Positions 7,884 through 17,000 of a DNA stretch of 64,000 bases are shown one piece after another. How positions within the stretch are numbered: the first letter of the stretch is position 1; each line of letters starts with the position of its first letter. Both the position numbers and the translations under genes were made by a program. The stretch is from Chitinophagales bacterium (GTDB lineage Bacteria; Bacteroidota; Bacteroidia; Chitinophagales; Chitinophagaceae): positions 1 through 64,000 of the forward strand of contig JAATGQ010000011.1 of the NCBI GenBank assembly GCA_015654595.1. The letters are read 5' to 3'. Below the pieces are notes generated by a model, which saw nothing but the letters and a program-made list of their open reading frames with translations, did not search any database and had not been told where the DNA came from.

Positions 7884-9113
7884 ATGGATTACAGTAGTAT
7901 TTTAGAACAGGCGCAGCATTACGTCCGGTCTTTTTATGAGGCACATGTCGACGATAAGTTGATCTATCACAACGCAAAGCATACCGAAATGGTGGTGGAT
8001 GCTGCTGCCCGTATCGGCCAGCATTATCAGCTGAGTGATGTCGACTTTTTTATCGTCAACGTCGCCGCCTGGTTTCACGATATCGGTTATCTCACCGGTG
8101 AAGCCCAGAACCATGAAGAAAGGGGGGCCAGAATGGCTCAATCCTTTTTGGAAGGGGTTGGGGTTGATAAGCGGGTCATAGAATCGGTCAGCCGCTGTAT
8201 CGTTGCCACGCAGCTGCCACAGCGGGCGGTTGGCCTGGTCGAGCAGATCGTCTGTGATGCGGACCTGTTTCACCTGGGGACGGACGACTTTAGCGAACGC
8301 AACAAGCTGATGCGTAAAGAGGCGGAGGCGATGAGTCACAAAAAGATCTCCAAGGACGAATGGAGACGCGGCACGATCCGTCTGCTGGAAAGTCACCAGT
8401 ATTATACGGATTACTGCAGGGTGTTGCTGGGTGAGAAACAGCATGAGAACCTGATGAAGCTAAAGGCGAAGGAGCCGGAACCGGACGGCAATCCTATCGA
8501 AGATCTGCTGCGCGAGCATGGTATGGGTGATCTGACGCCGGAAAAGCAGCAGTTGACGGCAAAGGAAAAGAAGAAAAAAGATCCGGGAAGGGGTATCGAC
8601 ACGGTCTTTCGTATCACCTCCAATAATAATCAGAAACTCAGCTCGCAGGCTGACAGCAAGGCTCATATCCTGATCCAGGTCAACTCCATCATTATTTCGG
8701 TATTGTTGAGTTTGCTGCTCCGGAAGATCGAGGATCACACCAACCTGGAGATCCCGGCGATCATCCTGCTTTCGGTCAACCTGGTGACTATTATCTTTTC
8801 TATCCTGGCTACAAGACCGCATATCCCTGAGGGGACCTTCAATAAGGAGGATCTTGACAACAAAAAGGTCAATCTGTTGTTTTTTGGTAACTTCTATCGT
8901 ATGACCCTGGAAGAATATGCGGGAGGGATGCTGATCATGATGGACGATAAGGATTTTTTGTATGGCAGTCTTATCCGGGATGTTTATTATCAGGGCATCG
9001 CGCTTGGAAAGAAATACCGCTGGCTGCGGTTGTCCTATAATGTGTTCATGTATGGGCTGATCGCTTCTGTTATTGCCTTTGTGATCGCGGCCCTTGTCTA
9101 TACTCCTAAATGA
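7884..9113 (+). CDS. HD-domain phosphohydrolase fused to a PycTM-like membrane domain
   Basis: 409 aa. Residues about 1-180 are an HD domain: His in IYHNAKHTE, the paired His65-Asp66 in WFHDIGY, and a later Asp in VCDADLFHLG. HD enzymes of this type hydrolyse nucleotides or phosphomonoesters. Residues about 245-409 match the Pycsar effector membrane domain (PycTM, former DUF5706): ADSKAHILIQVNSIIISVLL, a second segment around IILLSVNLVTIIFS, and a third near the C-terminus. In Pycsar defence, PycTM acts as a cCMP/cUMP-gated membrane effector. No cyclase gene is adjacent here. HD-PycTM fusions are common in Bacteroidota chromosomes and may be housekeeping. The stop overlaps the next start as ATGA. 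Confidence 0.82.
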   Translation: MDYSSILEQAQHYVRSFYEAHVDDKLIYHNAKHTEMVVDAAARIGQHYQLSDVDFFIVNVAAWFHDIGYLTGEAQNHEERGARMAQSFLEGVGVDKRVIESVSRCIVATQLPQRAVGLVEQIVCDADLFHLGTDDFSERNKLMRKEAEAMSHKKISKDEWRRGTIRLLESHQYYTDYCRVLLGEKQHENLMKLKAKEPEPDGNPIEDLLREHGMGDLTPEKQQLTAKEKKKKDPGRGIDTVFRITSNNNQKLSSQADSKAHILIQVNSIIISVLLSLLLRKIEDHTNLEIPAIILLSVNLVTIIFSILATRPHIPEGTFNKEDLDNKKVNLLFFGNFYRMTLEEYAGGMLIMMDDKDFLYGSLIRDVYYQGIALGKKYRWLRLSYNVFMYGLIASVIAFVIAALVYTPK

Positions 9114-11476
9114 AACGCTTAGCTTTATCGATGCAGAATTCGGTTATTCATATTATAAAAGAACTTGAGGGCGCTGAGCAGCTGGAAAGCTGTTTGTCGT
9201 TTAAGGGATTTGTCAACTTTCTAAAGGAGAGACTGCCTTATGAGAAGACGATGAAGTCCCGTTTTCTTGAATTTGTTATTCATACGTTCGAGCAGCGGCT
9301 ACAGGGGAAGGAAACGTTTGAGCTGGACGAAATGTCGCAGTATACGGATCTGATGGAGTTGATCTATACCTGTGTGTTTCCGGTGCTCGCCGATGAGAAA
9401 AAGAAGCTGTGGGCTCTTTCGGTGCCGGTGTCGCCTGTATTCATTTATGGGACGGAGGCGCTTTACAACCTGCTCCGTGATCCTATCAGCAAGGCCAGCA
9501 AGGCTTGTATGATGGAGCATCGGCATGTCCGCAAAAAGCTGAATTATCAGCACGTCTATTCCATCATCCTGAAGGCGCTTTACAATATTGAATTTCCTTC
9601 CGGCCCAAGCATTATCCGCAGCTGGGTCAATGAGGCGACGGGGCTTTCGAGTTTTTATAAACTCATTATCGATACGCGGTTTGTGGAGGTGCTGCCAAAG
9701 GGACCTTTACCGGATATCGATCCCCAGTTGTTCAATTCGCATCTTAGTGCGAACGAGATCGTCGAATGGCTGAAGGTGCATGTGCCGTTGACGAGCTTCC
9801 GGTTCGAAGGGATCACCGCGTTGACGATGGTGGATGTGACGGTAGATTATGTTGTCGAAAGCATCAAGAATATTATTCTGAGTCCTGTTACGGATTGTGA
9901 AATGGGCAGCCACCAGGAGGAGGTCATTCACTATCTGAAGATCCTGGGTGGAAGCAACGATATCAATTTTGGGCTGCTGCCTTTTCTGAAGGTCAACGAT
10001 AAGCCTGTTTTTTCTTCTGAGATCTGTCATCATAGCGTAATGGCTGCAGCCGTGGAGGATGAGTCGAGAACACAGGAGACTTATCTGGCCCTGGTAGAAA
10101 ATTACTTTGCCGACCCCAAGCTGGTCGTCTATGAGTCCGTTCCCACAAAGCTGCAAGGCGAACCTGCATTTCTTGAGGCGTTGCGGCATGACGATATACA
10201 TGCTTATGGTCTTGTGCCTGTCTATAACAACAACGAGCTGGCTGGCGTACTGGAGGTTTCTTCGCATAAGGAAGGACTGGTAGACAGCGATCTGTTGTCG
10301 AGACTGGAGGGGGTGTTGCCCTTGCTGGCTCAGTTACTGGTGCAGACCATCGATAGGTTTGACGAACGGATCAACGCAATAGTTAAAGAGAATTTTACCT
10401 CGATCCAGCCAGCGGTAGAATGGAAGTTCAATGAAGCAGCCTGGCATTATGAGCGCAAGCTGCAGTTGGGAGAGCCGACGCCATTGATGGAAACGATCTA
10501 CTTTAAAGACGTCTATCCGTTGTATGGGGCTATCGATATCCGAAATTCCACTATCGAGAGGAATAGCGCGTTGCGGAAGGATCTTCAAGTGCAGTTCTCG
10601 GTGCTGACGGCTACGCTGGAATCGCTGAAAGAAGCGGTCAGTCTGCCGCTGCTGGAAGAGTTGCTTTACCAGTCCCGGAAGTGGGAGCGGGGTATTGCCG
10701 GGGCCTTGACGACCGCCGATGAGATGAATCTTTCTTTTTTCCTGAAAGACAAGGCGGGTGTATTCTTTAATCATTTTAAGGAGAGCCGGCCAGATGTAGC
10801 GTATCTGATCCGGCCTTATCTGGAAGCTATCGATGAACAGGATGGGATCGCCTTCAGGCATCGCCGGGAATTGGAAGAGTCCATCCAGCTTATTAATAAA
10901 ACGATCAGCCGTCACCTGGACAAGGGGGCGGAAGAGATACAAAAGTCTTACCCGTCTTATTTCGAAAAGTTCAGAACGGACGGGGTTGAGTATGATATTT
11001 ATATCGGGCAGGCAATAGCGCCGGATCATCCTTTCGATCTGTTGTATTTGCGCAACCTCCGGCTTTGGCAGTTGCATTCGATGGCAACCATCGCCCGTCT
11101 TACGCATGCGTTATTACCGCAAATGCCCGAACACCTGCAGACCACCCAGCTTATCTTTGTTCATTCGGCGGCTATCGATATCAGCTTCCGCAAGGATGAG
11201 AGGCGATTCGATGTCGAGGGTGGGTACAATATCCGTTACCAGGTCGTAAAGAAGCGGATCGATAAGGTCCATGTGCTCGAAACCAATGAGCGGCTGACGC
11301 AGCCCGGTATGATCGCCATCATTTATTTTAATGACAGGGAGGCGGAGGAGTATGCGGGGTATATCAAGTACCTGCAGGAGCAGGGTATGCTGCACTCGGA
11401 AGTGGAGCATCTCGAACTCGAGGAGTTGCAGGGGGTGAGCGGCTTACGGGCTTTGCGCGTCGCGGTTAAATGGTAA
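9110..11476 (+). CDS. Large cytoplasmic protein with a GAF-like domain, function unknown
   Basis: 788 aa with no signal peptide or membrane segment. A GAF-like sensor region is seen at about residues 320-420, for example AYGLVPVYNNNELAGVLEVS followed by a helix LLSRLEGVLPLLAQLLVQTI. The rest is helical and unrecognised, including a C-terminal stretch with SAAIDISFRKDERRFDVEGG. No catalytic motif was identified. It starts inside the stop of the HD-PycTM gene (ATGA overlap), so the two are translationally coupled and probably work together. Similar long GAF-annotated proteins exist in Bacteroidota, from memory and not verified here. Confidence 0.6.
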   Translation: MKRLALSMQNSVIHIIKELEGAEQLESCLSFKGFVNFLKERLPYEKTMKSRFLEFVIHTFEQRLQGKETFELDEMSQYTDLMELIYTCVFPVLADEKKKLWALSVPVSPVFIYGTEALYNLLRDPISKASKACMMEHRHVRKKLNYQHVYSIILKALYNIEFPSGPSIIRSWVNEATGLSSFYKLIIDTRFVEVLPKGPLPDIDPQLFNSHLSANEIVEWLKVHVPLTSFRFEGITALTMVDVTVDYVVESIKNIILSPVTDCEMGSHQEEVIHYLKILGGSNDINFGLLPFLKVNDKPVFSSEICHHSVMAAAVEDESRTQETYLALVENYFADPKLVVYESVPTKLQGEPAFLEALRHDDIHAYGLVPVYNNNELAGVLEVSSHKEGLVDSDLLSRLEGVLPLLAQLLVQTIDRFDERINAIVKENFTSIQPAVEWKFNEAAWHYERKLQLGEPTPLMETIYFKDVYPLYGAIDIRNSTIERNSALRKDLQVQFSVLTATLESLKEAVSLPLLEELLYQSRKWERGIAGALTTADEMNLSFFLKDKAGVFFNHFKESRPDVAYLIRPYLEAIDEQDGIAFRHRRELEESIQLINKTISRHLDKGAEEIQKSYPSYFEKFRTDGVEYDIYIGQAIAPDHPFDLLYLRNLRLWQLHSMATIARLTHALLPQMPEHLQTTQLIFVHSAAIDISFRKDERRFDVEGGYNIRYQVVKKRIDKVHVLETNERLTQPGMIAIIYFNDREAEEYAGYIKYLQEQGMLHSEVEHLELEELQGVSGLRALRVAVKW

Positions 11477-11492
11477 TTCTTCAAATTTCACG

Positions 11493-12347
11493 ATGATAAA
11501 GCGTCTTGTTCTTGTCCTCCTGGGGATGGCGGCCCTGTCCGGCTGCTATCATGCGCCGCCGGTGATCTCTCCGCCGGGGTATGACCTTGCCAGTCCCACA
11601 AAGTTTGTGGTCAGCGAGGTACTGCATGAAATTTCGGGGATCGTCTTTCTGAAAGGGAATCCGGATTCGATGTATGCGATAGAGGATGAGGCGGGCAAGC
11701 TCTTTTATTTCCACCTGGGCGACAACAAGTATCCTTATTGGCGATTTGGAAGGAGTGGAGATTATGAGGACGTCACTATCCTCAATGGGAACGAGTTTGT
11801 GGTTTTGAGGAGCGACGGCAGCCTGTATGCTTTTCCTACGAGCACGGACCCGCGCGGCAAGGAAGGGCATGACAGCATCGTAAAGATCTATGAGCATATT
11901 CTTCCGAAGGGGGAATACGAGGGGCTTTATGGAGATGACAGCGGGAAGCTGATCGCTTTGTGTAAGGATTGCCCGATAGATGACCAGCGCGACGAGGTAT
12001 CGGCTTATACGCTGAAGCATCAGGGTGGGGGCGATCTTGCCATAGCCGATCATTTTCTCATCGATGTCCCCCAACCGCTGCGTAAGCAGCAGAAGCACAG
12101 GGACAAATTCCATCCATCCTGTCTGGCCCGTCATCCCTTGACCCATGAATGGTATATCATTTCTTCGGTCAACAAGGTGCTGGTGATCTGTGACGACAAG
12201 TGGAAGGTGAAGGGCTTTTATTCTCTCGACCCCATTTTGTTCAAGCAGCCGGAGGGATTGGCGTTCGACCGGGCCGGCAATATGTACGTATCGAATGAGG
12301 GGCACGGCGGCAATGCCAACGTGCTGTTGTTTCCATATAAGCAATAA
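11493..12347 (+). CDS. Lipoprotein with beta-propeller-like (SdiA-regulated-like) repeats
   Basis: 284 aa with a lipoprotein signal: hydrophobic MIKRLVLVLLGMAALSGC, lipobox ending at Cys18. After it come propeller-like blades (EISGIVFLKGNPDSMYAIED, GDYEDVTILNGNEFVVLRSD, then QPEGLAFDRAGNMYVSNEG). The E-G-L-A-F-D and N-M-Y-V-S-N-E motifs are typical of SdiA-regulated or SMP-30-like propellers. It lies 16 nt after the GAF gene and 17 nt before the metallophosphatase-barrel gene, so all four are probably one operon. It is expected at the outer or inner membrane facing the periplasm. No enzymatic activity can be assigned. Confidence 0.72.
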   Translation: MIKRLVLVLLGMAALSGCYHAPPVISPPGYDLASPTKFVVSEVLHEISGIVFLKGNPDSMYAIEDEAGKLFYFHLGDNKYPYWRFGRSGDYEDVTILNGNEFVVLRSDGSLYAFPTSTDPRGKEGHDSIVKIYEHILPKGEYEGLYGDDSGKLIALCKDCPIDDQRDEVSAYTLKHQGGGDLAIADHFLIDVPQPLRKQQKHRDKFHPSCLARHPLTHEWYIISSVNKVLVICDDKWKVKGFYSLDPILFKQPEGLAFDRAGNMYVSNEGHGGNANVLLFPYKQ

Positions 12348-12364
12348 CAATATCACACATACTT

Positions 12365-15300
12365 ATGAGAAGAGGACTACGAATCATTAGCCTGATCTTT
12401 ATCGCCATTGCCTGGCTTCCGGCCGTCAATGGTCAGACTGATCCAGTCACTCAGCGGGTGTTCCTGGTAGGGGATGCCGGAGAGCTGCACGATGGTCATC
12501 ATCCTGTCTGTGACTGGCTGAAGCAGCATGTGGATTGGAACGACAGCAGCAATGTGCTGGTTTACCTTGGAGACAATATTTATCCGATGGGTATGCCTTC
12601 CGATGGTAAGCCGGGTAAAGCCGAAGCTCAAAAGATAATGGACTACCAGGTCTCAGTCGTTGCCGGGAAGAATGCGCGGGCTTTTTTTGTGCCGGGAAAT
12701 CATGACTGGAGGGAAGGCAGGGTCGGCGGTCTGCAGCAGGAGCTGAACGAGGAAGCGTATCTCGCTTCGCTCAACCTGCCCAATGTCACCATGCTTCCCG
12801 GGGGCGGTTGTCCCGGACCGATATCGGTGCAGGTGGGGGAGAAGATCGTTCTTGTTGGTATGGACAGCGAATGGTGGCTGGAAAATCCCGGTGAAAGACC
12901 GGGGGTGGAGTCTGCCTGTGACTGTAAGGATCCCAAAGCGATCATCAATGGTTTGAAGGATATCATTAGTACTTATCCCGATAAGTTGATCCTTATCGCG
13001 ATGCACCATCCGATGTATTCACATGGGGAGCATGGCGGATATTATACGATCAAGCAGCATATATTTCCTTTGACCGATCTGAAGTCGGGTCTTTGGGTTC
13101 CCTTGCCGCTGATCGGGTCGATCTATCCTATCGGGCGCAGCGTTTTCGGAAATGTCCAGGACTTGCCAAACCCCCGCTACAAAGACCTGCGGGAGCAGAT
13201 CCAAAGCGTTATTGCCGGGCATTCCAATGTGGTGCATGTGGCGGGGCACGAGCATACGTTACAGCTGTTGCAGCATGACAGCGTGTATTATGTAGTCAGC
13301 GGCGCCGGGTCAAAGGAGACGCGGGTAAAGATGGGGAAATATTCGCTGATGGCCAAAGAGGCGAAGGGGTTTGCGGTGGTGGAGATGCATGCCAGCGGCA
13401 GGTCAGAAATCAAGTTCTATACGGTTGATGCAAAAGATATCGATCAGGCTTTTTATGTGGCGGCGGTACCGCAGCTGATCTCGCACGTGGACACAGGTGC
13501 TATCGTCGCTAATTTTCCCGATTCGGTAACGGCTGCGGCTGACAGCGAGTTCCTGGCCAGCGGTTTTAAGAAATGGCTGTTGGGAAAGAATTACAGAAAG
13601 GAATGGTCGATCCCTGTCAGGGCAAAGGTTTTTGATCTGACGGGCTGGACGCCTTTGCAGCGTGGCGGCGGCAACCAGACGCGTTCTCTGCGGATGCGCG
13701 GCCCTGATGGAAAGGAATGGGTAATCCGGGGCGTTAAAAAGTATGTGACTGAGAATGCGCTGCCTGTCGCGATACAGGGCGACCAGTTGGTAATGGACCT
13801 GGTGACGGATGGCGTTTCGGCTTCTTATCCTTATGCCGCGTTGTCGGTACCGCCGCTGGCCACGGCTTTGGATGTACCGCATGCTAATCCGTCGCTGGTT
13901 TATATACCGGATGATCCGAGGCTGGGCAGGTTCAGGGCAGACTATGGCAATTTGTTTGCTTTTATCGAGGAGCGCGAGCCGGGTAATGGGAAGAAGACCT
14001 ATAATATGGACGATCTGGAAGTAAAGCTTAAGAAGGACAACGACTATACGATCGATCAGGCAAAGGCTTTGCGTGCCCGTCTGCTGGATATGTTAGTAAT
14101 GGACTTCGATCGCCATGAAGACCAGTGGCGCTGGGAACTGGATGAGACGGGGAAGACGAAGTACCTGTCGCCTGTCCCGCGTGATCGTGACCAGCCCTTT
14201 TTTATCAATTCGGGTGTCATTCCCTATATCGTCGGCAGCGCCTGGGCTGCTCCGCAGCTGCAGGGTTTTAAACCAAAGGCGCGTAATATCAGGACGTTTA
14301 ATTTCAATGCGCGCAACTTCGATCACAATTACCTGAACGAGTTGACGGCGCAGCAATGGCGTACAGACGCGGAATATGTATTGTCAAAGATGACGGGCCC
14401 GCTGATCGACAGTGCGCTTTATTTGCAGCCTCGGCCGCTGAGGCCTTATGCGATGAATTCCATTATCGCCAAGCTGAGGGAAAGAAAGAAGTACTACCTG
14501 TCGGATATGATGGAATATTATCGTTTCCTGGCGCGGCAGGTGAGTATTTATGGCAGCGACAAGGAAGAGTTGTTTGATGTGGATCGAAAAGGGGATTCTG
14601 TAACGGTGACGATGTCGAAGATCGGGAAGGATGGGGACGTAGGTCGGGTATTGTATCATAGAGTATTCCTATCGGGTGAGACGAAGGAGGTCAGATTATA
14701 TGGCCAGGGTGGTGACGATAAGTTCCATGTACATGGTGATGGAGGCGGTTCGGTCGTGGTGCGGATCATCGGCGGACCGGGCAATGACGATTATAAGAAT
14801 GAGGCAACTTCGGGGGCAGGGAAGACAAAGATCTATGATCTGAGTACTGAAAAGAATACATTCGAAGGCGATGGACATTACAGGGAATTTCTTTCCAAAG
14901 ATCCTTCGGTCAATGCGGTGAATAAGCTTGGGTTCAAGTACAATGTGCTGACGCCGATGGTTGACGTGGGCTATAACCCGGATGACGGGGTGTTGCTTGG
15001 TCTTGGATTCCGTTATGTAGCGCAGGGCTTTCATAAGGACCCGTATAAGTTGATGCACAATCTGACGGCAGAACATGCGTTGGCGACAAAGGCTTATGCT
15101 TTTAAGTATTTGTTCGATGCGACGCATGTGATCGGGTCACTGGATTATCTTATTCATGCCAGTGTTCGTGCTCCGGAAAACACGATCAATTTCTTTGGAT
15201 TCGGAAATGAAAGCGTTTATCTGAAGGATACGAAAGAAGGGGTGCGTTATTATCGGGCCCGTTTTAACAGCTATGATGCGGATATGCAATTGCGGAAACG

Positions 15301-16000
15301 TTTTGGGACAGTCTTCTCGCTTGCTGCCGGTCCCGTCTTTCAATATTTCTCGATGGACAGCGCCGACAACAAGGATCGGTTCATCAATCAGACGGCTATT
15401 AATGGCTTAGACAAGGCCACGCTTTATGATCACCGTACTTATGCAGGTGGAAGGGCGACGGCTATTGTCGACAGCCGTAATAACAAGATCATGCCTGGCC
15501 GGGGTATCTTCTGGGAAACGCAGTATAGTAATCTGGGCGGTTTGAATGATAACAGTCATCACTATTCCCAGTTAAATTCAGAGTTCTCGTTCTTCCTGAG
15601 TTTCAACTCCCGTCAGAATGTTGTGATCGCCAACAGGGTTGGATGGGGTAGAACGTTTGGAAATTATGAGTTCTACCAGGCGCAGTTCCTGGGGGGGACG
15701 GAGAATCTGAGGGGGTATCGTAAATACCGCTTTGCGGGCGACGAGGCCGCATTCCACAATATTGATCTTCGGATAAAGCTGGCGCAGTTTCAGACTTATT
15801 TCTTCCCGGGTTCTCTTGGCCTGACCTTATTCAATGACGTGGGGCGTGTCTGGCAGAAGGGCCAGTCCAGTGACGAGTGGCATGACGGTTATGGCGGTGG
15901 GTTGTGGATCAGTCCGCTGTCCAAGTTTGTGTTTAGCGCTAACTATGCGAGGGGTTCGGATGGCGGGATCGTATTGTTGAAGTTGGGATATCAGTTTTAG
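12365..16000 (+). CDS. Metallophosphatase fused to a BamA/TamA-like outer-membrane barrel
   Basis: 1211 aa. A Sec signal peptide (cleavage near VNGQ, residue 23) is followed by a calcineurin-like phosphoesterase at about 30-330. Its motifs are FLVGDAG, YLGDNIYP, VPGNHDW, IAMHHPMYSHGEH and HVAGHEHT. A middle region (about 400-800) has no clear match. The C-terminal third, about 850-1211, looks like an Omp85-type barrel, with GGTENLRGYRKYRF and a terminal beta-strand ending LLKLGYQF with C-terminal Phe. The enzyme would therefore face the periplasm or cell surface. Such fusions occur in Bacteroidota, but their substrate is unknown. It ends the four-gene run before a strong bidirectional terminator. 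Confidence 0.85.
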   Translation: MRRGLRIISLIFIAIAWLPAVNGQTDPVTQRVFLVGDAGELHDGHHPVCDWLKQHVDWNDSSNVLVYLGDNIYPMGMPSDGKPGKAEAQKIMDYQVSVVAGKNARAFFVPGNHDWREGRVGGLQQELNEEAYLASLNLPNVTMLPGGGCPGPISVQVGEKIVLVGMDSEWWLENPGERPGVESACDCKDPKAIINGLKDIISTYPDKLILIAMHHPMYSHGEHGGYYTIKQHIFPLTDLKSGLWVPLPLIGSIYPIGRSVFGNVQDLPNPRYKDLREQIQSVIAGHSNVVHVAGHEHTLQLLQHDSVYYVVSGAGSKETRVKMGKYSLMAKEAKGFAVVEMHASGRSEIKFYTVDAKDIDQAFYVAAVPQLISHVDTGAIVANFPDSVTAAADSEFLASGFKKWLLGKNYRKEWSIPVRAKVFDLTGWTPLQRGGGNQTRSLRMRGPDGKEWVIRGVKKYVTENALPVAIQGDQLVMDLVTDGVSASYPYAALSVPPLATALDVPHANPSLVYIPDDPRLGRFRADYGNLFAFIEEREPGNGKKTYNMDDLEVKLKKDNDYTIDQAKALRARLLDMLVMDFDRHEDQWRWELDETGKTKYLSPVPRDRDQPFFINSGVIPYIVGSAWAAPQLQGFKPKARNIRTFNFNARNFDHNYLNELTAQQWRTDAEYVLSKMTGPLIDSALYLQPRPLRPYAMNSIIAKLRERKKYYLSDMMEYYRFLARQVSIYGSDKEELFDVDRKGDSVTVTMSKIGKDGDVGRVLYHRVFLSGETKEVRLYGQGGDDKFHVHGDGGGSVVVRIIGGPGNDDYKNEATSGAGKTKIYDLSTEKNTFEGDGHYREFLSKDPSVNAVNKLGFKYNVLTPMVDVGYNPDDGVLLGLGFRYVAQGFHKDPYKLMHNLTAEHALATKAYAFKYLFDATHVIGSLDYLIHASVRAPENTINFFGFGNESVYLKDTKEGVRYYRARFNSYDADMQLRKRFGTVFSLAAGPVFQYFSMDSADNKDRFINQTAINGLDKATLYDHRTYAGGRATAIVDSRNNKIMPGRGIFWETQYSNLGGLNDNSHHYSQLNSEFSFFLSFNSRQNVVIANRVGWGRTFGNYEFYQAQFLGGTENLRGYRKYRFAGDEAAFHNIDLRIKLAQFQTYFFPGSLGLTLFNDVGRVWQKGQSSDEWHDGYGGGLWISPLSKFVFSANYARGSDGGIVLLKLGYQF

Positions 16001-16031
16001 GTAAAGGCCGTCCTGGTGGGGCGGCAAAGAG

Positions 16032-16072
16032 AAACGAAAAGGCCGCGGTTGAAAACCGCGGCCTTTTCGTTT
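16032..16072. terminator. Bidirectional terminator
   Basis: A perfect 19-bp stem (16032-16050 with 16054-16072) with a GAA loop. Its A-rich left base and T-rich right base give U-tracts in both directions. It separates the convergent metallophosphatase-barrel gene and the small secreted-protein gene. Confidence 0.93.
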
Positions 16073-16091
16073 AAGATATATTGCGTATCGC

Positions 16092-16508
16092 TTAGAGGCG
16101 AGTTACAACTGTGTTTTCGGTCAGGGTCTTGCTTACTTCGAAGGTGCGAACGATTTCACCGTTTGCGCTGCGGATGATGAAAGTAGGGCGGAATTCCGTA
16201 TCCGTGTTCTGGAACAGAACAGATTTAGAGAAGTGAGCTTCGGAGAACTGTTGGTTAAAGATCACGTCACCGTTGTCGTTCTTGATGATCAGGTTGAACT
16301 TTTCAGAAGTAGGGTTTTCGAATTCCACTTTGAAACGGATGCTTGTTTCGGAAGTGCCCTGGTACTTTACAGAAACTTGTTCTTCGGTCAGGGTTGATTT
16401 CTTTGTGTCTACGCCGCCGCCATTAGCGAGGGTAGAAGTAGGGTTGCTAACAAATACTACAACGGTAGCGATTACAACTGCGAGTGTTTTTACAAATTTG
16501 GTGTTCAT
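16092..16508 (-). CDS. Small secreted protein with a beta-sandwich-like tail
   Basis: 138 aa with a signal peptide (MNTKFVKTLAVVIATVVVFV, Ala-containing cleavage site near STLANGG). The mature part alternates polar and hydrophobic residues, as in an all-beta domain: IRFKVEFENPTSEKFNLIIK, then IFNQQFSEAHFSKSVLFQN. It resembles the general shape of T9SS-tail or FN3-like modules but lacks a convincing signature. It is monocistronic, with its own promoter upstream (16615-16646) and a terminator just downstream. Codon use looks AT-richer than its neighbours. Function unknown. Confidence 0.78.
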   Translation of the reverse strand: MNTKFVKTLAVVIATVVVFVSNPTSTLANGGGVDTKKSTLTEEQVSVKYQGTSETSIRFKVEFENPTSEKFNLIIKNDNGDVIFNQQFSEAHFSKSVLFQNTDTEFRPTFIIRSANGEIVRTFEVSKTLTENTVVTRL

Positions 16509-16614
16509 AACTTTATATAATTATTTATTTTACTGTATTGTTCGTATGGCGGAGCAAGCGGTGCGACTTGAGTAGTGATTTTCAGAAGTGGTCGCTATCA
16601 TCTGAATTGTTACA

Positions 16615-16646
16615 CAAATTTAGGTTTGATTTCAGGCTGTTGCAAA
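16615..16646 (-). promoter_or_regulatory. Bacteroidota-type promoter for the small secreted protein
   Basis: Read on the - strand, TTTG (16646-16643) is followed after 20 nt by TAAATTTG (16622-16615), matching TTTG-N19-TAnnTTTG at every defined base. Transcription would start near 16608, leaving a leader of about 100 nt. Confidence 0.65.
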
Positions 16647-16926
16647 CCCAGTTTTACAGGTTTTTATTATGCCAAATAGGAATGGGAGGTTCTTAAATGA
16701 TTGGTTTTAACCTGTTTGTAGCTTTATTTTTCATGATAACCAAGCACTTTTTGGGGTGTAATTCTTCTCTATTAGTCTATTGGATTAGGGGGTAAATAGG
16801 AGGGGAAATGTGTTTTCCGGCTTTTTGGACCAGGGCATTAGGGTCGAAAGCAGGCGTTTGAGCAAGGAAGGGTGCTGCTAATGTTACCGGAAAATTATCA
16901 AATATTGTATATTTTAATATGATGTG
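16647..16926. other. Gap without a recognised gene
   Basis: AT-rich noncoding stretch between the promoter of the small secreted protein and the end of the LacI-type gene. No gene, RNA or repeat was recognised. Confidence 0.6.
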
Positions 16927-16945
16927 CCGCCGCTGCGCACGGCGG
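16927..16945 (-). terminator. Hairpin downstream of the LacI-type gene
   Basis: CCGCCG (16927-16932) pairs with CGGCGG (16940-16945) around a 7-nt loop. On the - strand it is followed by AT-rich sequence. It lies about 55 nt past the repressor stop. Confidence 0.45.
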
Positions 16946-17000
16946 ATCGCGCAGTATCGTTGTCGGCGTTAGGACTGAGCGGAGTATCGGGCAAGTTTGC

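Noticed and set aside
7884-11476. Complete Pycsar defence system
   Set aside because: No cytidylate/uridylate cyclase domain is present. The second protein has only a GAF-like region and no catalytic cyclase residues that I could find.
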